Below are positions 22,426 through 33,993 of a stretch of 64,000 bases of DNA, one piece after another (position 1 is the stretch's first letter; every line of letters begins with the position of its first letter). Source of the stretch: Echinarachnius parma (lineage: Eukaryota; Echinodermata; Echinoidea; Clypeasteroida; Echinarachniidae); assembly GCA_037951105.1 (NCBI GenBank), contig JBAMJV010010559.1, forward strand, positions 1 to 64,000. Direction: 5' to 3'. The notes beneath the pieces were generated by a model. The model made no database searches. It saw nothing but the letters and a program-made list of their open reading frames with translations, and had not been told where the DNA came from. The position numbers were made by a program, and so were the translations under genes.

Positions 22426-23514
22426 TTTCCATGCCGGTAAAACTCGAAGTGTCGCGTTAACCAAATCGTGACGTGAGCGTTTAATCAAGATTTTTTAAAT
22501 TGCAAACGCTTGTTACTAAGACTAGACATACACGCACAAAGAGATTTTGAAATGTCGACGAAAATGCCGATACCCCCTTATCAAATCTTTTCAATCATTA
22601 TGTTTATAATATGTACGTGCATAATTCAGAGTAATCTGAGACGATAATATGCAGTTCTGTCATTTAGGTAATGTACAACCATACCACTTGCATTATTTGT
22701 CTTGTTATTGGAGTATTTCTAAAGACGTGTCGTGCGTGGATTTTGGCAAATGTTGATTTCCAGCTGAATTGCTACACGCAGCGGACAATTCAGTTCGCAT
22801 ACGCCTGAAGTTCCCGTGCTCGACGTCTGCGCGTACTGGCGTTGTATGTGCATGCCTGTGAAAGTGAGTGAGTGAGTGAGTGAGTGACTGGCAGCAGTGA
22901 TCAATGAGTTTAAAAGTAATAAAACAATGATTTGATTAATAGTGTTTATTTATGGTTATTGAATCGAGTCAATCTATAAGTCAGTCATTTAATCTAATAA
23001 ACAATCAATTAATCAGTCAATAATTATAATGAAACAATCACACCAACCAATCAATATTAAATAAATCAATTAATGTATTTGACATTCGAACTAGCTACTT
23101 GTAGGCAGTGGCGTACCCAGGATTTTGTCAAGGGGTGGGTGTAGGGGGGGGGGGGGGAATATTTCGTCAGACAAATTGAAGTAAGCGGGGGGAGTGTGGG
23201 TAGGGGGTGTCCGTAGAAAATGACCGCAGCCGAGGACGAGACCAGGACCGGTCACAAATTTCGAGGCCGAGACCAAGACATTTCTTGAATTATGTAAGGG
23301 GGTGGGGATAGGGGTAGGGGGTGTCCATCCCCCAGCCCCCAGGCCTGTGTACGCCTATATAATTGTATATTACAGTATAGGTAGGACGGGTTCGTTCACG
23401 ATTAAATTTACCGAGAGTTAGTCTCTTCTCAAGGACAATTTACATTAATTTGTTTTACGCAAGCGCCAATTTACGTGAGCTTTCATGAATTGCATATAGT
23501 ATATCTACAAACTG

Positions 23515-23690
23515 TTGGGTCACGTAACCCAACACTTCGTAGATTTGGGTGACCTGTTTCACAAAAGGTACAGAACCTGAACGTGACACTTCGTAGATTT
23601 GGGTGCCCTGTTTCACAAAAGGTACAAAACCTTCACGTGATGTGAACGTGAACGTGACGTGACTGTTCGTACCAAGCCATATACTTGTAT
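23515..23690. repeat. Inverted partner of 22298-22425, internally duplicated
   Basis: CACTTCGTAGATTTGGGTG plus CCTGTTTCACAAAAGGTACA occurs twice (about 23530 and 23587). The block then runs into GAACGTGAACGTGACGTGAC. Confidence 0.65.
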
Positions 23691-24118
23691 AGAGCAGAAA
23701 AGCTAGCGATAACAAGACAACCGTGCAGAAAAAAAGACAAACATTTGAATTGTAAATCAGTTGCAGGCGGCATGGATCAAAGAAGGATGGCAAGCGATGA
23801 AAATCTAGTTTTGCATAATATTATATCCTTGTCGTAGGTTGTTATCATAATGATATAGGATTATAATAACTATTTCTACTCAAAGTGTGATATTAGTCCA
23901 ATCCTGCAAAACATAAGGAGTAAGTGACGGTAGAAAATCGGACTAAAATTGTTCGATTATCAACAGTCATAATATTTGGGTGTTTTGAATCTCTATTCGC
24001 TCACAAATTATTCATTAAAAACAACGTGTGTATTAGTTCACACTCTCTTTAAGCATAGTATAGGAACTTTAATTATACGCGCAGTTAAATAATATTCAAA
24101 TAGTATTTTCTGCATTAA

Positions 24119-24393
24119 AATGGACGTTATATGGCCAAAATAATGAGCAAAATGCAAAGTGATAATCACCAGCTCATTTCACTGACCATGTACACGGTTA
24201 CGACTATCCAGTGGATAGTTAAACATCCGAACACTTCAATCGTTAATATATTTTTAACGAAAGAGAAATTCGAAAAACCGAAACCTGTCCCATGCTTGTG
24301 TTGTTATTGATACGAATACAACAAGGTATGAGAGAACCGCTAGAGTTCCAAGTAAATTTTGAAGATTTTGACGATTTTACTACATCCCTTTAA
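24119..24393. mobile_element. Partial family B MITE
   Basis: Right part of a family B copy in inverted orientation, ending ACATCCCTTTAA at 24393. The left terminus is missing. Confidence 0.7.
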
Positions 24394-24644
24394 TAATTAC
24401 ATCCACCATATGAAGCAAAATAATGAAGTACAATATTACAACAATAACATAACTAAGTACATCAAATCAAATTAATAAAGTACCACACCAACAATGACAT
24501 CGACAACACCAACTTTACACTTACAACATAACATAAGATGAAACAAATCATACCAGCTATTCAACGATAACATAAATATTTCCATAAATAACATAAACTA
24601 TAATGTAGCATACTCACGAAAAAAAACGATACTTTCAAACTAAC

Positions 24645-24843
24645 CTTGCCCAGTTTCATATTCTCTGATTTGTTCTGACATCATCAATAATGTGGTTACG
24701 TCATAATCGAAGGGCGTGGCTTTACTCGAGGGAACGCCTTTATTTTGCGAACCTTCCTCGTTTGCGTGTAAATAAGGCGGGGCATCTGAAATTCTGTCTC
24801 TGGTGCCATCGTTGCCGTAATTAGTTGGTAAGGTGTAATTCAT
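24645..24843 (-). CDS. Candidate first coding exon, unidentified gene
   Basis: Reading the minus strand, an ATG at 24843 opens 66 codons of balanced composition. The protein begins MNYTLPTNYGNDGTRDRIS and continues with an acidic and polar stretch ending in EQIREYETGQ. At 24645 the reading reaches GGCAAG followed by GTTAGT, a good 5' splice site, and an in-frame stop follows if the intron is not removed. There is no signal peptide, so this would be a cytoplasmic N-terminus. The local G+C exceeds that of the flanks. No family was recognised and the following exons on the minus strand (below 24.6 kb) were not found. It is a hypothesis from one open frame and one splice site. Confidence 0.4.
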
Positions 24844-25689
24844 CTAACCAATAACCACATAAGGTGCATTATCTTAAAAAATAATGTCAAAATTCATCTT
24901 TTCGAAAACCTCGTATCTCATTTTAGGATTTAGTGCGAAAACCTCGTAACTCAATTTCCCGCCTTCCAAATTATTCTTCGTGCATTTAAACCATTTCATA
25001 TCGAATTGATTATCAAACATAGTCTTAAGTTCAAATAACATAGCCTACGCACATAATTTGTTAAAATAAGAATGTTTTTTCGCTCTCCTGAACATTTTGT
25101 TTTTTTGAGATACGAGGTATTAACAGCCCAGCGAATATTATCATAATAAACGTACATCGGTGACATAAGTTTCCCTTACCCCAGATTTAACATAATATGG
25201 GCCTCAGATTTTAGAGAAAATGCATAGGTACTTGCACAGCGAAACATAATTCAAAAGTAATGTCTTGTTGTCCTTATTCACATCTGAATAAATGTTGTTT
25301 TTTGTCTTTAAATAATAAATTAAATTGTACTGACTTACCTTTCTTGCAAACGATGAGGCTAAAATTCGTTATTTGTGCAAATTGAATGGTTGGTTGCTGT
25401 GTATTTTCCCGATGTGCTGCGTTGATGACTTATGTCCAATTAATTTAACCTCCCAACAATCAAGGATATATGCAGCGGCATCTCGAAAAGGCTTATCGAG
25501 CATGCGCAGAAGTCGTCGACATCATTCTGTGTTGCCACAGTTTCATATTAGTAATAATAATATAATGCTCATCATATAACATAATAATAATCATCTCTAA
25601 GAGCTTTACAATGAAAATTTGTTTGGAAAAATAAATGAAAAAGCATTGTTTATTGATTTCTGCAAAATGAAATCCAACAAAAATTGCAG

Positions 25690-25757
25690 AAAATTATGTT
25701 TTTACCACCCTTGGGGTGGGCGGAGGGGGGGGGGGGGGGGGGGGGGAGGAGGAGGAT
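25690..25757. repeat. Poly-G tract
   Basis: More than 20 consecutive G, followed by GGA repeats. Confidence 0.9.
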
Positions 25758-26194
25758 GTTATACAAATTGTACATCACAACTTTGATTGAAACCAGCTTT
25801 GATAGTGCAATTAAAAGCAAAATATATTTTTATATTGGGTTTGTACACGTAATACAAACACGAATTAAATAGAATAACGGCGGGTCTGTATTAATTTAAA
25901 TTATCCAGTTCTTATCTTTCCAGACAGTCTAGCATATACTGCAACAACTCGTTTAAACCTTATATTAAACCCAAGGGGGGACTGAATGAGCCCCCCTGAC
26001 ATATTTTCTATCACCGTTTCTACAGTTCATGTTCGATTTTCACCAAATTTTGTGACTTTTCCTAAAATATTATTGCGAACATTTTGGTATAACATTTTGA
26101 TAGATTGGTCAATTCCCGTTGCCATTATTAACAGGTTTTTAAATACAAAATGGCGCAAATCAGGTTTTGATGTATTGTTATGATATTTTTTAGA

Positions 26195-26725
26195 TTCGGG
26201 TCCTAGCGTGCCCGCTCTGCCTCCGCCACACCGAACAGAGCGGATATGGCGGGGCGGTGGTGCGCCTCCCCGAAGAGAGGATCCCACCTCGGTCGACCGA
26301 ATCGACCTTCACCTTCATTGCGCCGTGGGGTTTCGAAAGGCCCCCTGACTCGCGGGCCCGTTAGACTCCGTGTTTCAAGACGGGTCGAGCTGGCGCCCAG
26401 CTTCGCTCGGCGACCCGAGGCGCCACGTGCCACCTCTCCTCACTCGCCGCCTGCCGTCCTTCAACGAGCACTGACAAGAGTAAACGCAGAGGAGACCTGC
26501 GGGAAACGGGAGGCGCAGCCCCGCGAACGGGGCGGGCGCGACTCGCGTCCCTTCCTCGGCAGCTCGGTCGGGGTTGCAGCCGAGGGACCGATGGTGGAGC
26601 TACCTGCACCGATGCCTTCGGCCGACCTGGGCTGCCGGTCCCGATCACCGCGCCCGAGAGAAGTGCACGCATCGACCGCCGCCGCCCTACCGGGTACAGT
26701 CCTTGCGGATCCGAAACCGAGCCGG
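26195..26725 (-). pseudogene. Second, displaced copy of 28S rRNA D2-D3 region
   Basis: About 530 nt nearly identical to 28109-28671 and in the same orientation. It ends at GGTCCTAGCGTGCCCGCTC-type text exactly where the other copy continues into normal 28S, and is followed by A/T-rich non-rDNA. Relative to the other copy it lacks about 28 nt (GATGCTATTAGTTCTCCACC region) and the CTTGGTC before CGTGTTTCAAG. Its other end is fused within GAGCCGGATTCCCCTGG to a more 3' part of 28S. It cannot be part of a functional 28S. Confidence 0.92.
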
Positions 26726-27623
26726 ATTCCCCTGGTCCGTGCCAGTTCTGAGTCGGCTGTTGGGCGTCGGCCGAAGCAGCCGATTGCTCAACTGCGCAGC
26801 CGGGAGGGTCCACCGGGCGGACCCCGCGCCAAACCGGGCTCGCCCGACTTGCCGAAACAAGCAGGCTCGCCCAGCCACGCTGCGGCTCCAGCCCGGCTTC
26901 CGGCCCCGGCCCGACCGACCCAGCCCTCAGAGCCAATCCTTCTCTCGAAGTTACGGATTCGGCTTGCCGACTTCCCTTACCTACATTATTCTATCGGCTA
27001 GAGGCTATTCACCTTGGAGACCGGCTGCGGTCATGGGTACGACTCGAGGCGAGAGTCCCAACACTTCCCCCAGATTTTCAAGGACCAGCCGAAGCGCACC
27101 GGACGCCGCCGTAGACGCGGCGCTCTACGGAGCCACAGACCCTCTCTCCGGTCGAACCGATTCCAGGGATCCCGCTCCTTAACAAGAAAAGACAACTCTT
27201 CCCGGGCCCCGGCCAGCGTCTCCGGGCTCGTTAGCTTCACAGCGTTCAGTCGCCGCAAGGACGACGGGCTCCGCCTTCGGGTTCGGGAATATTGACCCGA
27301 TTCCCTTTCGCCCAAGGGGCGTGACCCGACACCGAAGTACCGGGCCGACGCCTCCGCTCAGAGCGGAACTACACTAGGGCTTAGGATCGACTGACCCATG
27401 TGCAACGGCTGTTCACATGGAACCCTTCTCCACACTCGGCCCTCAAGGATCTCGCTTGAGTATTTGCTACTACCACCAAGATCTGCGCCCACGGCGGCTC
27501 CACGCGGGCTCGCTCCTACTCACTGGGGCTTACCTCCGCGCGGGGGAAGTACCTCCTCTGCCCCAGTGGCTGGGTATGGGCCAAAACACACGCTCAGCGC
27601 CATCCATTTTCAGGGCTGGTTGA

Positions 27624-27657
<34 letters not shown>

Positions 27658-27893
27658 ATTCCGACTTCCATGGCCACGGTCCTGCTGTCAATATCGACCA
27701 ACCCCTTTTCTGGGATATGATGAGCATACGAGTCGGACGCCGTAACCCAGCGTTCGGTTCATCCCGCAGCGCCAGTCCTGCTTACTAAGAGTGGCCCACT
27801 GAGCACTCGCATTCGATCGCCCGGCTCCAAGCCAGCGAGTCGGGCCTCTTAACAATTTAAAGTTTGAGAATAGGTTGAGGTCGTTTCGTCCCC

Positions 27894-27924
<31 letters not shown>

Positions 27925-27946
27925 AACTGCATAGAGTGCCAGCTAC

Positions 27947-27991
<45 letters not shown>

Positions 27992-29067
27992 AGTCTTTCG
28001 CCCCTATACTCAAGTCGGACGATCGATTTGCACGTCAGAATCGCTGCGGACCTCCACCAGAGTTTCCTCTGGCTTCATCCTGCTCGGGCATAGTTCACCA
28101 TCTTTCGGGTCCTAGCGTGCCCGCTCTGCCTCCGCCACACCGAACAGAGCGGATATGGCGGGGCGGTGGTGCGCCTCCCAGAAGAGAGGATCCCACCTCG
28201 GTCGACCGAATCGACCTTCACCTTCATTGCGCCGTGGGGTTTCGAAAGGCCCCTTGACTCGCGGGTCCGTTAGACTCCTTGGTCCGTGTTTCAAGACGGG
28301 TCGAGCAGGCGCCCAGCTTCGCTCGGCGACCCGAGGCGCCACGTGCCACCTCTCCGCACTCGCCGCCTGCCGTCCATCAACGAGCACTGAGAACAGTAAA
28401 CGCAGGGGAGACCTGCGGGAAGCGGGAGGCGCAGCACCGCGAACGGGGCGGGCGCGGCTCGCGTCCCTTTCCTCGGCAGCTCGGTCGGCAATGCAGCCGA
28501 TGCTATTAGTTCTCCACCGGGCCCCGAGGGACCGATGGTGGAGCTACCTGGACCGATGCCTTCAGCCAACCTGGGCTGCCGGTCCCGAGCGCCGCGCCCG
28601 AGAGAAGTGCACGCATTGACCGCCGCCGCCCAACCCGGTACAGTCCTTGCGGATCCGAAACAGAGCCGGGACGACGACCGACACGCTGAATCTCCACGGG
28701 CCCGTGCCGCGGGTCCTGCTCGTTTGCTTCTTGGCGGTTTCACGTCCTCTTGAACTCTCTCTTCAGAGTTCTTTTCAACTTTCCCTCACGGTACTTGTCT
28801 GCTATCCGTCTCGTGCCAGTATTTAGTCTTGGATGGAGTTCAACACCCCTCTTTGGGCAGCATTCCAAAACTACCCGACTCTTTGTGGCTCCAGGCTCGC
28901 GAGTTCCGGCGCCTGAACGGGCCTGACACCCGCTCTGGGTAAGGCGCCCCGATCAGGAGGACCTCGGCACCGTGAACTCGAGCGCCCAAAGCCGCCTCAC
29001 GCCACAACTCCGGGGCCCGGTCGGTCTCCGGGATTCAGCGATGGGCTGTTCCCACTTCACTCGCCGC

Positions 29068-29108
<41 letters not shown>

Positions 29109-29150
29109 GATATGCTTAAATTCAGCGGTTGTTCTTGCCCGATCTGAGGT
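26722..29150 (-). rRNA. 28S rRNA, 5' two-thirds only
   Basis: On the minus strand the 28S begins near 29150 (GACCTCAGATC..., then CTGAATTTAAGCATATCACT). It runs colinearly through the D1-D8 regions to CTCAGAACTGGCACGGACCA near 26740, a conserved position roughly two-thirds along metazoan 28S. There it stops and is joined to the repeated D2-D3 block. The whole 3' third, including the peptidyl-transferase centre and the R2 insertion site, is absent. The parts present look conserved, so this is a rearranged fragment of a recent rDNA unit. Confidence 0.93.
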
Positions 29151-29364
29151 CGAGATTGGTGGAGATGACGAGCATCTCGGTGCAATGAGGAGAGCATCCG
29201 ACGCACGCCGTCACACCTGGCTCCCAAATCCGAAACGGTTCCGTGCGGCCGGTTGTACCCTGCACCGCGCGGTTCACGTTACGAACGAACGGAGAGGGGA
29301 AGAGGGGAGAGAAGAGAACGTGTCGCGGAGCTTTCCAGCCGTCTGTTCCGTCATCACATGGCGC
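29151..29364 (-). other. ITS2 (internal transcribed spacer 2)
   Basis: G+C-rich spacer between the 28S 5' end and the 5.8S-like segment. It has no coding meaning. The boundary with 5.8S is uncertain because the 5.8S 3' half is divergent. Confidence 0.75.
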
Positions 29365-29518
29365 AGTTCGGCAAGGAACTGCGATTAAATAGAAGGCCAG
29401 AGCAGCCATGTGCGTTCGAAATGTCGATGATCAGGGAGTTCTGCAAATCACATTAATTCTCGCAGCTGGCTGCGTTCTTCATCTACGCACGAGCCGAGTG
29501 ACGAGCAGCACCCAACAA
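29365..29518 (-). rRNA. 5.8S rRNA-like, divergent at both ends
   Basis: The conserved core CACTCGGCTCGTGCG is followed by GATGAAGAACGCAGCCAGCT and CGAGAATTAATGTGA, then ATCATCGACATTTCGAACGC, on the minus strand. Departures from the usual 5.8S: GTAGATGAAG for GTCGATGAAG, TGATTTGCAG for TGAATTGCAG, a changed 5' leader before CACTCGG, and no recognisable 3' GTCTGAGCGTC end. It is either decayed or lineage-specific. The ends given are approximate. Confidence 0.75.
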
Positions 29519-29810
29519 ATGACGAACACCAAGTGTGAAAATAAAATTGACAGAGAGCGCCGGCGAACCGAAGTTTGCCGGAGCTCGCTGCAAGCCCTCC
29601 AGCGGGATACCAGTCGCCAGACCGCCTTCGCTGGACCCGGGGACTCGTCCGACCGCCGAAACTGCCGGGTAGGTCCGCCCTTGAAATGGCTCTCCCCTAG
29701 ATCACGATAAAAGTGCACGAGTGACGGTCTCCACCAGACTGCCCCGGCCGAAGCTGGGGGAGGGTGCAGAGACCACGCAAGGGTTGTATTCTTCGTTCCT
29801 TAGTCTTCGA
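29519..29810 (-). other. ITS1 (internal transcribed spacer 1)
   Basis: Spacer between the 5.8S-like segment and the 18S 3' end at 29811. Confidence 0.75.
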
Positions 29811-29868
<58 letters not shown>

Positions 29869-31055
29869 AATGATCAAGTTTGATCGTCTTTTCGGGCATG
29901 CAGAACGAGACGGCAGAGCCGTCCCGACGCCGCCGATCCGAGGATCTCACTAAACCATTCAATCGGTAGTAGCGACGGGCGGTCTGTACAAAGGGCAGGG
30001 ACGTAATCAACGCGAGCTGATGACCCGGGTCATGGGAGTAACGCCGGTGGATCGTCAGTCGGCATCGTTTATGGTTAGAACTAGGGCGGTATCTGATCGC
30101 CTTCGAACCTCTAACTTTCGTTCTTGATTAATGAAAACATTCTTGGCAAATGCTTTCGCAGTCGGTCGTCTTGAGGCTATCCAAAAATTTCACCTCTCAC
30201 ACCGCAATAAGAATGCCCCCGTCAGTCCTCATTACCTCGAGTTCCGAAAACCAACGCAATAGAACCGAGGTCATATTCCATTATTCCATGCTCTGCTGAT
30301 CAGGCGTGAGGCCAGCTTTGAACACTCCAATTTTTTCAAAGTAAACGTTCCGGCCTCACCTGGCACTCAGTTAAGAGCACCGGGCAAAAACCGAGAGGAA
30401 GGCCAGGACTGCAGTACATGCCTCGCGGCAGACCGCAGGCCTGGGCCCAGGATCCAACTACGAGCTTTTTAACTGCAACAGCTTTAATATACGCTACTGG
30501 AGCTGGAATTACCGCGGCTGCTGGCACCAGACTTGCACTCCAGTGTACTCATTCCAATTACAGGGCCTCGAAAGAGTCCTGTATTGTTATTTTTCGTCAC
30601 TACCTCCCCGTGTCGGGAGTGGGTAATTTGCGCGCCTGCTGCCTTCCTTGGATGTGGTAGCCATCTCCGGAATCGAACCCTGATTCTCCGTTACCCGTGA
30701 CGACCATGGTAGACGCATAATGTACCATCGAAAGTTGATAGGGCAGACATTCGAAGGATCCGTCGCCGGTGCAAAGACCGTGCGATCGGCTGTGTTATCC
30801 AGAGTTCACCAGTTTTGCCGGCCGAGACCGGGCTGGTCTTGTTCCTAATAAAAGCACGCCTTCTGGAAGTCGGCGCTTGGACGCATTTATTAGCTCTAGA
30901 ATTACCACAGTTATCCATGTCGGGGGACTCGATCCAATGAACCATAACTGATTTAATGAGCCATCCGCAGTTTCGCTCGGGACGAGCTTGTACTTAGACA
31001 TGCATGGCTTAATCTTTGAGACAAGCATATGACTACTGGCAGGATCAACCAGGTA
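29811..31055 (-). rRNA. 18S rRNA with a large internal deletion
   Basis: Both ends are canonical: TACCTGGTTGATCCTGCC at 31055 and GTGAACCTGCGGAAGGATCA near 29815. The length is 1245 nt rather than about 1800. The sequence is colinear through GCGTTACTCCCATGACCCG and then jumps to GTCATCAGCTCGCGTTGAT, so about 560 nt (roughly nt 1080-1640 in animal numbering) are missing. That block includes the 3' major domain core. The junction at 30020-30033 is the palindrome ATGACCCGGGTCAT. A ribosome could not use this RNA, so it is an rDNA pseudogene, an orphon, or a mis-assembly of an rDNA array edge. Confidence 0.93.
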
Positions 31056-31597
31056 ACTGCTGTCGGCTGGTGCGCCGTTGGCAGCCGGGCAAGACTCACG
31101 AGAGCCGCCCGATCGTTCAAGAATTCATTCACTGGGAATGGGTGCTGCAATGCAACGAGGCCACCGCGGGCCGAACGGGGACGGAAGCGGGCGCCGAAGG
31201 CGGCCCGAAACCTCGCCACCCGCCGACTGATGCGGGTGCTCTTTTGCCTTGCAAATATTCCGTTTTCCTGCTCACTACTCTTCGCATCGACGGATCTGTG
31301 CGCCGAAACGTTTCGGGCACGGAACCATCAGAAAATTCGATCGACTTGTAAATCGGGGCATCTCGGTCCCCTCGGCCATCCATCTTTCCGACGCCTCGCT
31401 TTGCCACAAGGACCTTCCGAGGTACGCGCAGGCTTGCTCGGTGTCTTCTTGCGTGCCCGTGCGAGGGCTTGTGCCAACTATCACACATGGCTCGCGGGAG
31501 GAACCGGCGGGGTGACGAACGCTCGCCGCCCCTTCAAAACACACGCATTAATACGCCGTATATGCGTGTGCATATCCTTTCTCTCTCTCACTGACCT
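31056..31597 (-). other. 5' external transcribed spacer
   Basis: G+C-rich text continuous with the 18S 5' end; composition drops near 31600. No gene is seen; overlapping open frames are spacer artefacts. Confidence 0.65.
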
Positions 31598-31637
31598 CCC
31601 CTACATATATAACTACAATACTTTGGACTTGACGTAG
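31598..31637 (-). promoter_or_regulatory. Putative RNA polymerase I promoter repeat 1
   Basis: On the minus strand a GTCAAGTCCAAAGTATTGTAG block is followed by a TATATATG box and then TAGGGG, 543 bp upstream of the 18S start and in the same orientation. A second copy lies at 31841-31880. An A/T box just before AGGGG resembles Pol I start regions in several eukaryotes. The assignment rests on position and duplication only. Confidence 0.45.
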
Positions 31638-31840
31638 TAAAAATTATGTAGTAAATACATACAAAATGCACATCTCGGCACGTGGAAAATAATTCCCAAA
31701 AATGGATTTTCAAAAGTGCACCCTATGGGAATCGTGCAGTTAACCAGGTCCAGTCAACATCCCCACTCGATCCGCACATCCATAGGGCCTATACACGCCG
31801 AAAATTTTTCTCATCCTGGGCCGTCTCGGACGGGGTGGTC

Positions 31841-31880
31841 CCCCTATATATGCTACAACACTATGGACTTGACATAGCAT
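31841..31880 (-). promoter_or_regulatory. Putative RNA polymerase I promoter repeat 2
   Basis: Minus strand: ATGTCAAGTCCATAGTGTTG, then GCATATATAGGGGG. It matches repeat 1 over about 38 bp with a 2-bp length difference, 243 bp farther from 18S. It could be the gene promoter with repeat 1 inside the spacer, or an upstream spacer promoter. Confidence 0.45.
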
Positions 31881-32159
31881 TTTGTCCCTCTACAACACGC
31901 GTTCCTATGAGAAAAAGGACAAAAAACACAAAAACGTACCTTTTCGTCATCGTGCAGGAGCGCAGTTTTTTTCATTTCCAATGGGTAGACATATGAATAG
32001 ACATCTCTGAAAAATATAGACCTTTGCTCTGTGGCGATTAACCCTTGCAATGCCGGACATAATCTTTCAACGGTCCCTTGACGGATCGCCAGGCCGCTGG
32101 ACAGGGCGTTGGTGTCGCCGAGCGCCCGCTCACCAAGATTTGGGGGCAAATTTTCAGTC

Positions 32160-32937
32160 GCTCAGAAATTGATGACGTAACAATGCCGTACTATAACAAC
32201 CATTAAGTAAACCACAGTACAGACTTTATTATATTTTATGAGTTGTACATATTATTACAGTTATTTTGGTCAATTAATATGCCAATGGGGTTTATCATGA
32301 TGTCTACAAACATTTAGAAATGACAAACCTTACTTTAGATCAGGTTAACAGGGTAAAATTTGAAGAATTGGACGTATACGCATTATCGTACTGAAATGTG
32401 TTTGCTAAATCATCTGAAGGTCATCTCCACAATTACTTTGTGGACATAATGTGCCCCTAAAACCTATCTAATACCACAGAAATGTCATGCTCTGTGTTCT
32501 AGAATATGTAATCTTGCATAATTGCTAAACAAATTAATTTGCCTACATAGATCTGATATTCAGTCCATATGGCGAAAACAGCTCAGTAATGTTGGATTTC
32601 AAAGCATTTTCTATGTTTTTCATCATATAATCATAGAAATACAATATATAAATACTAGAAGCCCAACTGAATAAGCGTATGACGTCTTAACCACAGATAG
32701 GCCGTGCCTCGGGCTTCGATATTTTGAGCGCGACAAGTTGCGATACCCATGCAAATGAGGTAAAACGTCAGAGTTTGTTCATTTGAATAAATTACCAGAC
32801 GTGGATTCATTGGATAAAATAACACATTACGCAAAAAGCTAAAGTAATTACGCATTGCGCACTCATTTGTTGCAGTTGCCATGGCATTTAGAACACGCAC
32901 TTCTCAGCAAAATTGCGCTTCATAATACCAAATACGC
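32160..32937. other. A/T-rich stretch beyond the rDNA, nothing recognised
   Basis: No exon or repeat terminus was identified before the element at 32941. Confidence 0.4.
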
Positions 32938-32940
32938 TAA

Positions 32941-33441
32941 GGGTGGAATTCTGATCAAAAGGTTAAATTTAGCACAGTGCTAAAACGCGTCGTTTCGCGT
33001 CGTTTTACGTCAGAAGTAGGTTAAATTTAACCCACTGTTTTATGGAAAGCCGGGTAGTTACTCCTTTGCCACTATTGTCTCCGTTGGCGCTTATCTTATT
33101 TGTTTGTCTTAATTCAATTAGCGCTTTCTACACTCGATTTTGACAGCGGAAGTTTGGAGGTTTCCCCGCAAGATGAGTCCATGTTATTTATATGAAAAAT
33201 CAAATAAATCTAGTCAAGTTTCTACACACTTTTTTTCATACTTTCTTCCTGCCAGTTTAGCGTAAAAATAAGCGGCAGGCGCAATGGTCTATTCATAGGT
33301 TTTGTGTTTGCGTTTATGAAGGATGAGTGCGCATATCTAGTACAAGCGCGCATTTAGAAATAAGTGCGCATTGTTTGTAATGTGGCGCTCCATAAAAATT
33401 TAAACCGGGCTAAATTTAACCTTTTGATCAGAATTCCACCC
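32941..33441. mobile_element. PIF/Harbinger-like MITE, TAA target duplication
   Basis: Termini GGGTGGAATTCTGATCAAAA and its complement form inverted repeats of about 33 bp (continuing into GGTTAAATTTAGC). TAA precedes the left end and follows the right end, giving a 3-bp TAA duplication with GGG...CCC ends, as in Harbinger elements. The interior has GCGC-rich text and no open frame. Related words recur near 63165-63360. Confidence 0.78.
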
Positions 33442-33993
33442 TAAGTATTTTAAATCATCTCTATTATTTTAGTTACGAGCTGTACTAACAGTTACGCGAT
33501 TTCATTCAGTTAATTGCGCACAGTCAAGAAACAGGGGATTTAAACGGGTTGGTTTGTTTATTCATACTTCTATGGGATTTCCCTACTAGGAGCAAAATAT
33601 TGTTTTTCATTGTGACGTCATAACAGAAGCATACACATACATTCGTGCGTGATAATTGTGAAGTTCGCGCATTATTATGAATGAATTTACGCTAATATTA
33701 CCATATTAACATAGACATCGCAACTTCTCTTCATTACCCAAATTCCATTTTGAATTGGGGGGAGGGGGGCTGCGTATCGTAAATAGCGCCCTCATATGGT
33801 GACCGAAATAAATTTTGATGATTGCAAATTGTAGAGCTTGACCTGCTAGACATGTGTGCCAAATATGAAAGTGGTCGATCAAAAAATATAGAAATTAGAG
33901 AGGGGGTCCTATGCCCGTCCTATGAGCCCCCCCCCCCCCCCCCCCCCCCCCCCTTGGGCCTGGGAACGCCAAAATAGCTTGGGCTTGATAGGG

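Noticed and set aside
26246-29710. Long open frames on both strands (up to 251 codons) in the G+C-rich block
   Set aside because: They overlap 28S, ITS and 5.8S text recognised base by base; high G+C makes long stop-free frames common.
31029-31637. 202-codon frame upstream of 18S
   Set aside because: It starts inside the 18S 5' end and covers the external spacer, with no domain or codon bias.
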